A stretch of 64,000 nt of DNA, taken from the NCBI GenBank assembly GCA_002840535.1, contig PHBH01000036.1, forward strand, positions 1 through 64,000. Direction: 5' to 3'. The translations under genes were made by a program, and so were the position numbers. The notes below the pieces were generated by a model. It searched no databases, had not been told where the DNA came from, and saw only the letters and a program-made list of their open reading frames with translations. Shown here one piece after another: positions 42,371 to 51,900 of this stretch (positions within the stretch are counted from its first letter, which is position 1; each line of letters begins with the position of its first letter). Source of the stretch: Deltaproteobacteria bacterium HGW-Deltaproteobacteria-15. Lineage in GTDB: Bacteria; Desulfobacterota; DSM-4660; Desulfatiglandales; HGW-15.

Positions 42371-43558
42371 TTATTCGTTGTAGACCACCAGGGTCACAGC
42401 CTCACCCCCGCCCAGGCATAGAGAGGCCTCCCCTACTGCGGCTCCGCGAGCTTTCATTGCGTAGATGAGGGTGGTCAACACCCTTGCGCCGCTCGCACCG
42501 ATGGGATGCCCGAGGGCGACGGAGCCGCCATGCACATTCACCTTTGAAGGATCTATGCCCAGTTCTCTGTTGATTGCCAAGGATGAGGAACTGAAGGCCT
42601 CGTTGATCTCGTGCAGATCGATCTCTTCCACCTTGAGCCCCGCCTTTCCCAGAACCTTGGGTATGGAGAGGATAGGAGCCACGAGCACATACTTCATATC
42701 CAGCCCGGCGGCGCCTTGCGCACCCACGCGAACCATGGGCTTGCACCCAAGCTCCCTGGCTTTGTCCCTGGACATCAGGACAAGCGCAGATGCGCCGTCG
42801 CTGATCTTGGAGGCGTTTCCGGCGGTAACCGTCCCACCCTTTTTAAAGGCCGAAGGGAGCTTGGAAAGCGCCTCGAACGTGGTTCTGGGCTTACGCAGCG
42901 GGACCTCATCCGTGTCAAAGACCTTGACCTCGCCCTTTCTTCCCTTGACCTCGACGGGAACGATCTCCTCACTGAACTTTCCGTCCTCTATGGCATTCCA
43001 GGCCTTCTGATAGGATTCAAAGGAGAACCGGTCCATGTCCTCGCGGCTGATGGAGTATTTATCCGCCACGAGCTCCGCGCTCATGCCCATGTGGAAATCG
43101 TTCACATGGTCCCAGAGACCGTCATGGACCATGCCGTCTATGACCTTTCCGGTGTTCATCCGGTACCCTGTCCGGGCCTTGTCGAGCATGTAGGGACAGA
43201 GATTCATATTTTCAAAGCCGCCGGCAACGACCACGTCGGCATCCCCGCATTGGATAGCCTGGGCCGCCAGCATCACGGCCTTCAACCCGGACCCGCAGAC
43301 TTTGTTTACGGTGATGGCGCCGACGCCCCATGGGAGTCCGGCCTTGACCATAGCCTGTCTTCCCGGATTCTGACCAAGCCCGTGAGGAAGAACGCACCCC
43401 ATGATGACCTCGGACACATCCTCCGGTCTGATCTTCGATCGCCTGATCGCCTCTTTGATCACGAGCGCCCCAAGATCCGTAGCCGGCACAGTGCTGAGAG
43501 AGCCTCCGAAGTCCCCAAGGGGAGTCCTGCACGCGCTGGTTATCACCACTTCTCTCAT
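42371..43558 (-). CDS. acetyl-CoA acetyltransferase (thiolase)
   Basis: A 395-residue thiolase of ordinary length. Acyl-accepting Cys is in NKVCGSGLKAVMLAAQAIQ, then GGFENMNLCPYML, NASKISDGASALVLMSR, GHPIGASGARVLTTL and the second Cys in CLGGGEAVTLV. Start 43558 follows GAAAGGAGAAGGC. It is the first gene of the cluster, 95 bp upstream of the second thiolase; the two may form acetyl-CoA- or longer acyl-specific isozymes. Confidence 0.95.
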   Translation of the reverse strand: MREVVITSACRTPLGDFGGSLSTVPATDLGALVIKEAIRRSKIRPEDVSEVIMGCVLPHGLGQNPGRQAMVKAGLPWGVGAITVNKVCGSGLKAVMLAAQAIQCGDADVVVAGGFENMNLCPYMLDKARTGYRMNTGKVIDGMVHDGLWDHVNDFHMGMSAELVADKYSISREDMDRFSFESYQKAWNAIEDGKFSEEIVPVEVKGRKGEVKVFDTDEVPLRKPRTTFEALSKLPSAFKKGGTVTAGNASKISDGASALVLMSRDKARELGCKPMVRVGAQGAAGLDMKYVLVAPILSIPKVLGKAGLKVEEIDLHEINEAFSSSSLAINRELGIDPSKVNVHGGSVALGHPIGASGARVLTTLIYAMKARGAAVGEASLCLGGGEAVTLVVYNE

Positions 43559-43750
43559 GCCTTCTCCTTTCAAACCGAACGGTATCGAACAAAAAAAGAA
43601 TATATCGATTCAGCCTTCTCTAATCAAGAAGATAAACTCACCCCATTTCCCTTGCATTTGCCGACCGTTTTCAATAGAGTTCAGGCTGGCCGAGGTATCA
43701 TCCGGCTTCATGCTCCCTTTGGAGCAGCCACATCTTTGTGAGGAAAATCC

Positions 43751-45079
43751 ATGAACCCACTTGCCGAAGAGCTGAACGAAATCATTGTCAATGAAAACAT
43801 CCATATTTATGAGATGCTCTCTCAGGTCGGGAAGGATCTCTACTTTCCAAAGGGCATTCTGTCGCAGAGCGCCGAGGCCAAGGAGAAGGCCCACAAGTTT
43901 AATGCAACCATCGGCATGGCTACCGAAGAGGGAAGAACAATGTTCCTTCCTTCCGTCATGTCGCTGATCGGGGGATTCAAGCCCGAAGAGGCCCTCACCT
44001 ATGCCCCTTCCTTCGGAACCATGCCTTTGCGGACAGTGTGGAAGGAAGCGATCGCAGAGAAGAACCCTTCACTTTCCGGAAAGAAATTCAGCCTTCCCAT
44101 CGTGAGCCAGGCCATCACGCATGGCCTGAGCGTCATCGCGGATATGTGGGTTGACCCCGGCGATGTCATCATCCTGCCGGATAAACTCTGGGGAAATTAC
44201 AGCCTGATCTTTTCGGTCCGGAGGGGGGCGAGGGTCGCTCAATACCCCCTGTTCAACGCCGCTAAGGGGTTCGATCTGGAAGGCTTCAGACAGTGTCTGG
44301 AGAGGGAGGCGGCCAAGAACGGCAAGCTGGTAATCATTCTCAATTTTCCGAACAACCCGACCGGGTACACCATTTCTCCCGCGGAGGGGGACCGGATCGC
44401 CGACATGCTCACCGAAATGGCCGGCCGCGGGACGAACATCCTGGCTGTTCTGGACGATGCCTACTTCGGACTCTTCTACGAGGAGAACGTCCTCAAGGAA
44501 TCGCTGTTCACTCGCCTCCTGGACAGGCACGAGAGACTCTTTGCCGTGAAGCTCGATGCGGCAACCAAAGAGAATTTCGTTTGGGGTCTGAGGGTGGGGT
44601 TCATCACCTATGGCGGCTGCCTTGCAAAGGACCATGACCGTGTCTATAATGCCCTGGAAAGAAAGACGGCCGGTGCAGTGAGGGGATCGATTTCGAACGC
44701 TTCGCAACTGAGCCAGTCTATCGTCTGCAAGTCTCTCCAGGCTCCGGGCTACAAGACCGAAAAAGAAGCCAAGTTCCAGATCATGCAGGAAAGAGCCCTG
44801 GAGGTGAAGAGGGTCCTCGCCAACCCGAAGTTTGAGAAGGCGTGGGAGTACTACCCTTTTAACTCGGGGTATTTCATGTGCCTTCAGCTCAAGACCGTTG
44901 AGGCGGAACCCCTGAGGATGCACCTGCTGCAGAGATACGGAGTGGGGCTGATCTCACTCGGCAAACATGACCTTCGCGTCGCATTTTCCTGCGTTGACAA
45001 GCACGATATCCGGGAGCTCTTCGATCTGATCCTGCAAGGGGTCAAAGACCTGGAATCCGGAGATGTGGAAAAACGCTGA
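43751..45079 (+). CDS. PLP-dependent aminotransferase, class I/II
   Basis: A 442-residue fold-type I PLP enzyme. Conserved segments are FNATIGMATEEG, NFPNNPTGYT, VLDDAYFGLFYEE and the PLP-binding Lys region FAVKLDAATKENFVWGLRVGFITYGG. It lacks the long extra N-terminal domain of GntR-type fusions. The substrate is not obvious; the family includes aspartate and alanine transaminase-like enzymes. Its 3' end overlaps the kinase gene by 17 bases. Confidence 0.92.
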   Translation: MNPLAEELNEIIVNENIHIYEMLSQVGKDLYFPKGILSQSAEAKEKAHKFNATIGMATEEGRTMFLPSVMSLIGGFKPEEALTYAPSFGTMPLRTVWKEAIAEKNPSLSGKKFSLPIVSQAITHGLSVIADMWVDPGDVIILPDKLWGNYSLIFSVRRGARVAQYPLFNAAKGFDLEGFRQCLEREAAKNGKLVIILNFPNNPTGYTISPAEGDRIADMLTEMAGRGTNILAVLDDAYFGLFYEENVLKESLFTRLLDRHERLFAVKLDAATKENFVWGLRVGFITYGGCLAKDHDRVYNALERKTAGAVRGSISNASQLSQSIVCKSLQAPGYKTEKEAKFQIMQERALEVKRVLANPKFEKAWEYYPFNSGYFMCLQLKTVEAEPLRMHLLQRYGVGLISLGKHDLRVAFSCVDKHDIRELFDLILQGVKDLESGDVEKR

Positions 45080-46895
45080 GAAATTCAAGAACACGATTCA
45101 GTCTCAGTCATGGGCGGCACAATGTCCCATGACGGAAGAGTTTCTGACTCACCTCGTCGACTGGATCAAGCAGGATGTGTTCCCCGCTTTCTTGGCAGAG
45201 GTTGTCAGTCAGGTCGACTCCATTGTGGAGATCGACCCTGACCTGCCCGAGCGTCAGATCCTCACAAAGGCCACCCGATACATGGTCGATTTCCTGGGCG
45301 CGCTCTCCGCTTCCGTAAGGATTTATGACCCTGAAACGGGCCGATTGCTCTCGTTCGGTTCCTATCCTCCCCAGGATGACCGGAGAGAAGCATTCATCCC
45401 CATCGAGAAAAGCATTGCCGGGGAGGTGATCAAGTCTCAGCAGCCCTACTTCGTTCCGAGCATCAGCAGAGAGCCTCTCTACCTCGACAAGAGCGTGATC
45501 GAGAAGAAGGGGGCCAGATCCCTCATGGCCATTCCCTGTTCCATTCCCCGCTTCTATCCCCATGAGCGGGACACGGTCGGGGTGATCCAGATTTACTATC
45601 CGGAAGACAACCGCGTCTTTGCATCCCTGGAAGTGCAGGCGGCAGGGCTCTTGGCCAGGAGGCTCAGCTTTGCCATTGCGCGCAAGAAGATCCTCTCGCT
45701 CTTCAAAGTGAACGATAAGAAAGAGGCCATAGTCCGCAAGATCTTCCTTACACTCGGCATGCGCGAAGGCGTGAAGATGAGAGATGTCTTCAACCGCGTA
45801 ATGCCGGAGCTTGCAGACATTGTCAATGTGCAGAGCTGCGCCCTGTTCTCGGTTTCAGAAGACATGGAGCACGTGGTGCTCGAGGCCGGGTACCCGGATT
45901 ATGCGGGGTATCACGGGGTCGGCAAGAGCTTCCCGGTAACAAGCGAGCCGGTATTCGAGATAGTTCTGAATAGGAGATTCTACGGGGAGGACTCCCCGTT
46001 TGAGGTCATCACCCCCTCCTATGTGCTGGTAAGGGATCCCCAGAAAAGCCTCGTCATCTCGAAGAACCTGAGACAATTCGCCGCCTCTCACAACATCAAC
46101 TCCATTCTCTATATCCCCCTCAACGTTGGCGAGGAGATCACCCATTTCATGACATTCGACGCCCTGGACCAGCGGAAGCGCTACACAGAAGATGAGATCG
46201 ATATCTTTCTCTTTCTTGGAAGGGAGCTGATGAAGGCGCAGAGAATGGAAAGGCTCGATGACATCCTGCACGACTTCAAGAACCCCGCTCTTGCCACTGC
46301 AGGGTTTGCGCGCAGGTTGAAAGCCAAGCTGGAGCAGGGGGACCTCAAACAGGACGACCCTACTGTCAGGAAGTACCTGGATATCCTGCTGGAGGAAACC
46401 ACCCGTCTCCAGGAAATGGCGCTCAGCCTCTATCAGCGGGGGAAGCAGCAGACCGTCAACCTGACCCGGATGCTGAAGAACCGTTTCGAGATCAACAAGG
46501 AAGCCATCAAAGAGCTCATGAAGCAGGACATCGAGCTCAAGGAAGGACCCTTCGATGATTCCTTGCATGTTCGATGCTATCCCCTTCACCTGGAGAGGAT
46601 TCTGGACAACCTGCTCAACAATGCCACGAACGCCATACCCCCTCAGGGAGGAATCCTTCAAATCAAGACATTCCTTGACGACAAATGGGCCTGCGCCGAG
46701 ATCACCAATTCAGGACTGATCTCCGAAGAGGAAAGACTTCGGCTCCTGGAGGGGGAAGGAAGGGGAAGAGGGCTCTACATCACCCACCGCATCATCGGGA
46801 TCATGAAGGGCAAAATCGACATCCGCCTCGGCAAGAATACCACCACTCTGGTAGTATGCCTGCCACCGGACTCGCAGACAAGAGGAGAAGAGTAA
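45063..46895 (+). CDS. GAF-domain sensor histidine kinase
   Basis: A 610-residue cytosolic sensor kinase. Two GAF-like domains (about 60-205 and 235-395) precede a kinase core from about residue 405. The H-box is ILHDFKNPAL, the N-box RILDNLLNNATNAIP, and the G2-type region GRGRGLYITHRIIG. The G1 DxGxG box is replaced by TNSGLIS, as in a divergent ATPase. No receiver domain. The start ATG lies inside the aminotransferase stop region (17-bp overlap), so the two are co-transcribed. Confidence 0.9.
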   Translation: MWKNAEKFKNTIQSQSWAAQCPMTEEFLTHLVDWIKQDVFPAFLAEVVSQVDSIVEIDPDLPERQILTKATRYMVDFLGALSASVRIYDPETGRLLSFGSYPPQDDRREAFIPIEKSIAGEVIKSQQPYFVPSISREPLYLDKSVIEKKGARSLMAIPCSIPRFYPHERDTVGVIQIYYPEDNRVFASLEVQAAGLLARRLSFAIARKKILSLFKVNDKKEAIVRKIFLTLGMREGVKMRDVFNRVMPELADIVNVQSCALFSVSEDMEHVVLEAGYPDYAGYHGVGKSFPVTSEPVFEIVLNRRFYGEDSPFEVITPSYVLVRDPQKSLVISKNLRQFAASHNINSILYIPLNVGEEITHFMTFDALDQRKRYTEDEIDIFLFLGRELMKAQRMERLDDILHDFKNPALATAGFARRLKAKLEQGDLKQDDPTVRKYLDILLEETTRLQEMALSLYQRGKQQTVNLTRMLKNRFEINKEAIKELMKQDIELKEGPFDDSLHVRCYPLHLERILDNLLNNATNAIPPQGGILQIKTFLDDKWACAEITNSGLISEEERLRLLEGEGRGRGLYITHRIIGIMKGKIDIRLGKNTTTLVVCLPPDSQTRGEE

Positions 46896-47307
46896 AGATC
46901 CGGCTCCGAGGGGCCAGCTTTGATGCACCCCGGAGGGGTGGAGTTTTCAGCATCGGAACGAGTGCCGGAATAATGGAATGATGAAACAGTGGAATGTTGG
47001 GAACAACAACCAAAACTGGGAGATGTTGTGTGCCGCAAGATTTGGCTTTTCTTTAAAGCCCATTATTCCACAATTCCATTATTCCAACATTCCAAGAGGA
47101 CTTTTTACGGCCAAGCCATTTGTCTCCGACCTGGCCGGCGGGGCCAGGTTTTCCTCGATGCAATAATGGGTCCGGCTTTTCTCCGAACCCCCATCTTGCC
47201 TTTCATACTTCCGGTCCATATAATATAAAAAAACAGTTCCTGTCATATCGCCTGGTGTGTCAGGTACCAGTTAAAATTTTATTCATTCGCAAGCGCCTAT
47301 GCCCAGC
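46896..47307. other. repeat-bearing intergenic region
   Basis: About 410 bp between the kinase gene and the zinc-ribbon-like gene. It holds repeat copy C and its flanks (TGCACCCCGGAGGGGTG to GGGGCCAGGTTTTCC) and an AT-rich stretch 47215-47240. No gene visible. Confidence 0.5.
46970..47095 (+). repeat. dispersed GGAAT palindromic element, copy C
   Basis: Left arm GGAATAATGGAATGATGAAACAGTGGAATGTTGGG, core AACAACAACCAAAACTGGGAGATG...CTTTAAAGCCCATTATTCC, right arm ACAATTCCATTATTCCAACATTCC. The core TGTGCCGCAAGAT...CCCATTATTCCA matches copy A. The flanks (GATGCACCCCGGAGGGGTG on the left) are also similar to copy A, so the full element may exceed 200 bp. Confidence 0.8.
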
Positions 47308-47634
47308 ATGTTGTGGATCACCGATTTGAAGCATTTACTCTCCCCCGAGGGCTCGATCGAGCCGCGTTCGGGTCCCGCGCTGAGACTTGCAAAGCATCTT
47401 ACATCGATTGTAGCGGAGATCACCGCAGATCTTGGGGAGGAGATATCCTTTCCAAAGGTGCGCTGCCGCCGGAGGCCGAAGCGAAAGCCGTGTCCAGGAA
47501 CCATCGAATCCTTTATGGATCCCGCGACGGGTGAAATTGTGTGGTGGTGCCCGGAGTGCCACGACGGCGGCTACATCAGCAATTGGGAAGGCACACTCTG
47601 GGACTTCTCGGAGGAGCGTTCGCCCAGGCACTGA
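47308..47634 (+). CDS. small zinc-ribbon-like hypothetical protein
   Basis: A 108-residue protein with four Cys in a possible zinc site (VRCRRRPKRKPCPG...WWCPECHDGG) and the ending GGYISNWEGTLWDFS. Proteins with this CxxC-DGG-ISNWxGTxWD ending are scattered in bacteria with no known role. The first 40 residues are poorly conserved. A Met three codons earlier (47299) is an alternative start. Confidence 0.65.
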   Translation: MLWITDLKHLLSPEGSIEPRSGPALRLAKHLTSIVAEITADLGEEISFPKVRCRRRPKRKPCPGTIESFMDPATGEIVWWCPECHDGGYISNWEGTLWDFSEERSPRH

Positions 47635-48220
47635 GAAAGCACGCTTCTCCTGAACCGCCCCCCTGGCGCGCCATCCTCGTTCCCTTCTTACCAGCCTGCT
47701 TCGCATGGGACTCCCTTTCCATGACGTTTCTGCCTTGCTCCATGTGCGGCTATTTCTTGACAAACAAGCAGTTTTTTGCCACACACCTCCAGAAAGCATC
47801 GTCTCATCTTGATCCCTATTTCAAAGGTGTGCTTTCATCGCCTGTAGTCCTGACACCGCCGGAGCGGTTGATCCTGAAGGCCGGCAACCGATTGACACCT
47901 TGCAAAAGGAGGCAAGCGGTGAAAGGTGTTTTGGCGCCGGCCGTCCTGATATTTTTCGCGTGGTGTTTTTTTCTCCGTTCATGCGTTGGAAAACCCGCCG
48001 CAACTCTCCTCTCTCGGATCCCTATTGTTGGAAAAAATGCAGCTGAGCCATGCCCCGTTCGTCTATGCCGGGCCGGCGCGCGGAGGACGATTAAGGAAAA
48101 ACGGCAAATGGTCGATACACAAAAAAGACCCCGACTGACACGATTGTTCAAAAATCGCCCAACCCAAAGGCCCGTTGGAGGGTTGAGGGTATGTAAATCG
48201 CAATCGAGGAGCGACCACAG
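47635..48220. other. intergenic region before the secreted-protein cluster
   Basis: About 586 bp. It may hold one weak small gene (next entry), a TTGACA at 47757-47762 without a good -10, and otherwise nothing I can support. Long minus-strand open frames here are shadows. Confidence 0.4.
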
Positions 48221-48227
48221 ATGGTGA
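47919..48227 (+). CDS. possible small exported protein, 102 aa
   Basis: A GTG frame preceded by AAAAGGAGGC. The N-terminus (VKGVLAPAVLIFFAWCFFLRSC) looks like a signal peptide, but the rest is Arg-rich and low in recognisable structure. It overlaps the next gene by seven bases. It could equally be a fortuitous frame. Confidence 0.25.
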   Translation: MKGVLAPAVLIFFAWCFFLRSCVGKPAATLLSRIPIVGKNAAEPCPVRLCRAGARRTIKEKRQMVDTQKRPRLTRLFKNRPTQRPVGGLRVCKSQSRSDHRW

Positions 48228-48994
48228 TGAAGAACATAATCATGGCAATAGCCGGTTTGACCGTACTGGCTTTGGCAAATCCCGCGGCCGCCCGTACGGA
48301 TATGACGGCTCCTTTTCCCGAAGAGGCCGCCATCCTGGAGAGAATGGAAAAGGAATCTTCGCCGCTGCTCCAAGCCGAGCTGGCCGGGGTCCGGGCCCGC
48401 CATGCGGCAACCTGTTATGAGAGGTGGCAGGCTTCCGGCAAGAGTGTCGATCTGCAGCAGGCGATCTTCTACGCTGCCTCGGCCGCGGAGCTGAGCCCCC
48501 AATGGGATCGGCCCCGGATGCTGCTGGGCATGATCTACTCCCGCTTTACCGGAGACAAGGAAACCCTTGAGCTCGCCGCCGAACTCCTCATCGAGGCGAT
48601 CGATATCAACCCCGCAAACGGTCCGGCCCAACTGCTCCTGGCCCAGGTGTTGATGAACCAGGGCCGCTTCTGGTCCGCCATCGAGCAGTACCAGAGCCTG
48701 TTTGTCAAAAGCAAGGCCATGATCACGCCGATGAACACGGCCCCCCTGGCCCTCTGTTACATCCTGGACAACCGGATCCGGGCCGGGGTCCTCTATTTTG
48801 ATCGCCTGGCCGCCGAGCATCCGGGCCATCCCGCCGTGGCCGTCGGCCGGGCCGTTCTGCTCAAACATTCGGGAGAACCCGGCCGGGCCGGGGAGATCCT
48901 GGCGAACCTGGCTTCCTCGGCCGAGGCCGGCCCGGAGCTGCGCCGATATGCCCGCGCTTTGAAGGGTTCCTGGGACAGGGAGGCAGGGCGATGA
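48221..48994 (+). CDS. exported TPR-type protein
   Basis: A 257-residue periplasmic protein. The signal peptide covers about residues 1-25 (KNIIMAIAGLTVLALANPAAA-R). The mature part is helical with TPR-like repeats (LQQAIFYAASAAELSPQWDRPRMLLGMIYSRF, ELAAELLIEAIDINPANGPAQLLLAQVLMNQGRFWSAIEQYQSLF and ILDNRIRAGVLYFDRLAAEHPGHPAVAVGRAVLL). It is the first gene of a seven-gene series of exported proteins; its stop overlaps the next start by four bases. Confidence 0.8.
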   Translation: MVMKNIIMAIAGLTVLALANPAAARTDMTAPFPEEAAILERMEKESSPLLQAELAGVRARHAATCYERWQASGKSVDLQQAIFYAASAAELSPQWDRPRMLLGMIYSRFTGDKETLELAAELLIEAIDINPANGPAQLLLAQVLMNQGRFWSAIEQYQSLFVKSKAMITPMNTAPLALCYILDNRIRAGVLYFDRLAAEHPGHPAVAVGRAVLLKHSGEPGRAGEILANLASSAEAGPELRRYARALKGSWDREAGR

Positions 48995-51900
48995 GAAAGA
49001 TTGTCATCCATTTGTCCGGCCTGGTCCCCTTCCTGCTCGCGGCCCTCTTCTGCATGGACGGTATCACGGCCTCTGCCGCTGATTTTACCGACCTGAACGA
49101 GGTGCTCCGAACCTTTGCGGATTCCCGCCTGACACGGGACGTCAAGTACAACTCCACCGCCGCCGAGCAAAAGACCTTCATGGACACGCTCGACATGAAT
49201 GTTTACCGTCCGGCGGATCAGAAGGTGGTTCGTCATGTGGAGTCCCTCCCCGAATACCAGGGCAAGAGGGTAATCACCCACGATTTCCGCACCCCCGGGA
49301 CCCAGGGGGTTTCGGTCAACACCGACCGCGATGTCCGGGTCCTGGTGGAGGTGGAGCCCAACCGCTGGGTCGAGGTCCCCACCCGGAAGTGGGAGAAGGT
49401 CTATTACCGCGAATTCGCCAACCGCACCGGGTATGCCGGCGATCCGGCCGACGCGGCAGCGCTGCGCGATCATGCGTCGAAATTCCGTCAGATGCCGACC
49501 GACCGCTTCCACGTGGAGGCGAGCCACGACTACACCGACCAGACCCGGACCCTGACCTATGAACCGGACGGCCGGGGCGGGTTCAAACGCAGGATGGCCG
49601 CGGATTCCAACATCAGGGTGATGGACGGCTGGCCGGGGCGGATCAGGATCGAATCGACCCCCAACGTGGTCCGGGTCAAAGCAGGAAAGGGGCTCCTGCT
49701 CAATCCGGAGTCCATGTCCCAGATGTATTTCCAAAAGGGTTGGGCCGAACTGAGCGCGGCCCAGGCCATTGAGAATCAACTGAGGAGCACTTCCCTTTCT
49801 CCTGCCGAGCGTCTCCGTCTGGACGACCTGCGCAGGATGCACACGGCTGAGGGGCTGGCCCAGATGAAAAAAGGGGTGGAGACCCTGGAGACGGTGCGCT
49901 CCTCCTATCAGAAGCAGGGCTACCACGTCGGGGACCTGCCGAAAAACTTTCAACAGGCCTCGGAGATCGTCAAGGCCGTGAACGGCACCAGCCGGACCGA
50001 TGTGGATGGTGTCATCCGCAATCTCCAGGAGCACGGGTTCCGCTCGCCGATTGAATTTGCCGACAACCTTAAGGGCCAGACCGAATCGCTGAAGTGGGCC
50101 AAAAAATCCGGACCTCCGCCCCGTCCCTCCACGCGGCTCCAAAACGCAGGCAGGATCGCGGGCTGGGCCGGCGACGTGCTCTCCATCGACCAGCGTCTCG
50201 AGGAGGCCCGGCAGGGCAGCCACCTCATCTGGAATTTCGACAAAAAGGACTCGGCTCTCACCACCGCGATGAAAACCGCCATGATCGCGGCCACCGAGCT
50301 GATCCCTATCCCCGTCATCGATGCCCTGGAGCGGGGCTGGCGGGTCGATGAGCAGGCCAAAGCATACGTAGAGGACATGGTCAAGCGTGGAGAAACGGAC
50401 TGGAAGACCCATCCGTCTTTCGTCATGTTCGCCGTGGTCTCCACGGTCACCGCGGAAACAGTCGCTTCGATGACCCTCGACCCTCTCGCGGCCGGCGGTC
50501 AGGCCCTGGTCGAGGGCGGCAAGATGGTGAGAGACGTGACCAACAATTTCCTGGCCGAGTTCAGCCATGCGGAACAGCAGCGGCTGCTGGCTGAGATGAA
50601 ACACGGTTCCCATGCCCGGGCCCAGCAGTTTGACCTGGGCGGTCTCTTCGGCCGGCGCGGCGGTTTTGACAGCGGCCCCCTGGCGGGCGAGGTGGAGGTG
50701 GGTGAAACCATCGCATTTGTGGTGCAGAAAAACGATCGATGGACCGACGCTTACTCCGTTCGCTGGGAAATGACCATGCCCGGGGGACAGACCTCGGTGA
50801 TGAATTACGGCCAGGGCGCGGATGATCCCGAGGCAAACCGGATCCGCTTCACCGTATCCGAAGGGTTTCCTCCCGGCCCGCATACCGTGACCATCCGGAT
50901 TTTTGAACGAGGAACCTACGCGCAGGTGGACTACCGCGAGGCAACCTTCACGGTCTCCGGCAGAATCGGCATCGGTGCCATCACCGCTTGCAAGGACCAT
51001 TTTCTCGACCAGGGAGGGGTCCCGCTATTCAGTGCGGGCGGGGCCCGGCAGGCGGTGCCGGTCCGTCCCGGCGACGTCCTCGCCTTTGATGTGAGCCGCA
51101 TCGGAAACTGGACGGAGAAGCACGAGGTGCAGTGGCTGGTCGACGGCCGGAATTACAAAACCGTGACCGGAATAGATCCCAAGGCCCATCTGCTGCGCTT
51201 TGATTCCACAGGCATGAAGACCGGCGCCTATCCCGTTGCGGTCCGCTTGATCGATACCGGCGGTTCAACGCGCAAGATCGTCGCCCACCAGAGTCTCGAG
51301 ATCCGCCTCGGCGCCCTGGCGTCCAAATTGGATCCGTTCACGATCCGGGCAGCGCTCACCGATTATGCCGGCCCGCCCCTGCCCGCAACGGTCCAGAATG
51401 GAGACATCCTCGCCTTTCAGGCCGACATCAAACACCCGGAGGGGGAGCCGCAGCCGGCGCAGATTTTCTGGCAGGTCTATGACGCGGCGGGAAAACCGGT
51501 GAAGGAACTGGGCAAACAGGAGCAGATCTATGAATCGGGAGGAACAAAAAACCACCGTTTCAAATTCCAGCTGGAGGATCTGGCCGACGGTGAATATGTG
51601 GTGGGGCTCACCCATCTGTTCAGCGCGGATCCGAACATCAGGACCCAGGCCGCTTCCCGGTTCCGGCTCTCTCAATCGGTCCGGATCGACCGGGTGCTGG
51701 TTACGGACAACCCCGAGGATCAAACGCACAAGCCGCTGCTTTCTCCAGACCAGGAACCCCTGTTCTACGCCCACTACAGCCTCGGACAGGGGGTGAAAAA
51801 GGCCACCGTGACCCTGGCGGCCAAAGAAGCCGGCGGCCGGGTGATCGAGACGCATTCCGTGGAGCGCCCGCGTCCGGGCGAAACCGCTCCCTACAGGGTG

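Noticed and set aside
47816..48868. 350-aa minus-strand frame before the secreted cluster
   Set aside because: It is largely antisense to the TPR gene and has no signal or motif; the overlap with the weak small frame is not evidence for either.
48793..51000. 735-aa minus-strand open frame across the giant gene
   Set aside because: It is antisense to the GC-rich giant protein gene; high GC third positions create long shadow frames. Composition is His/Arg/Gly rich with no fold.
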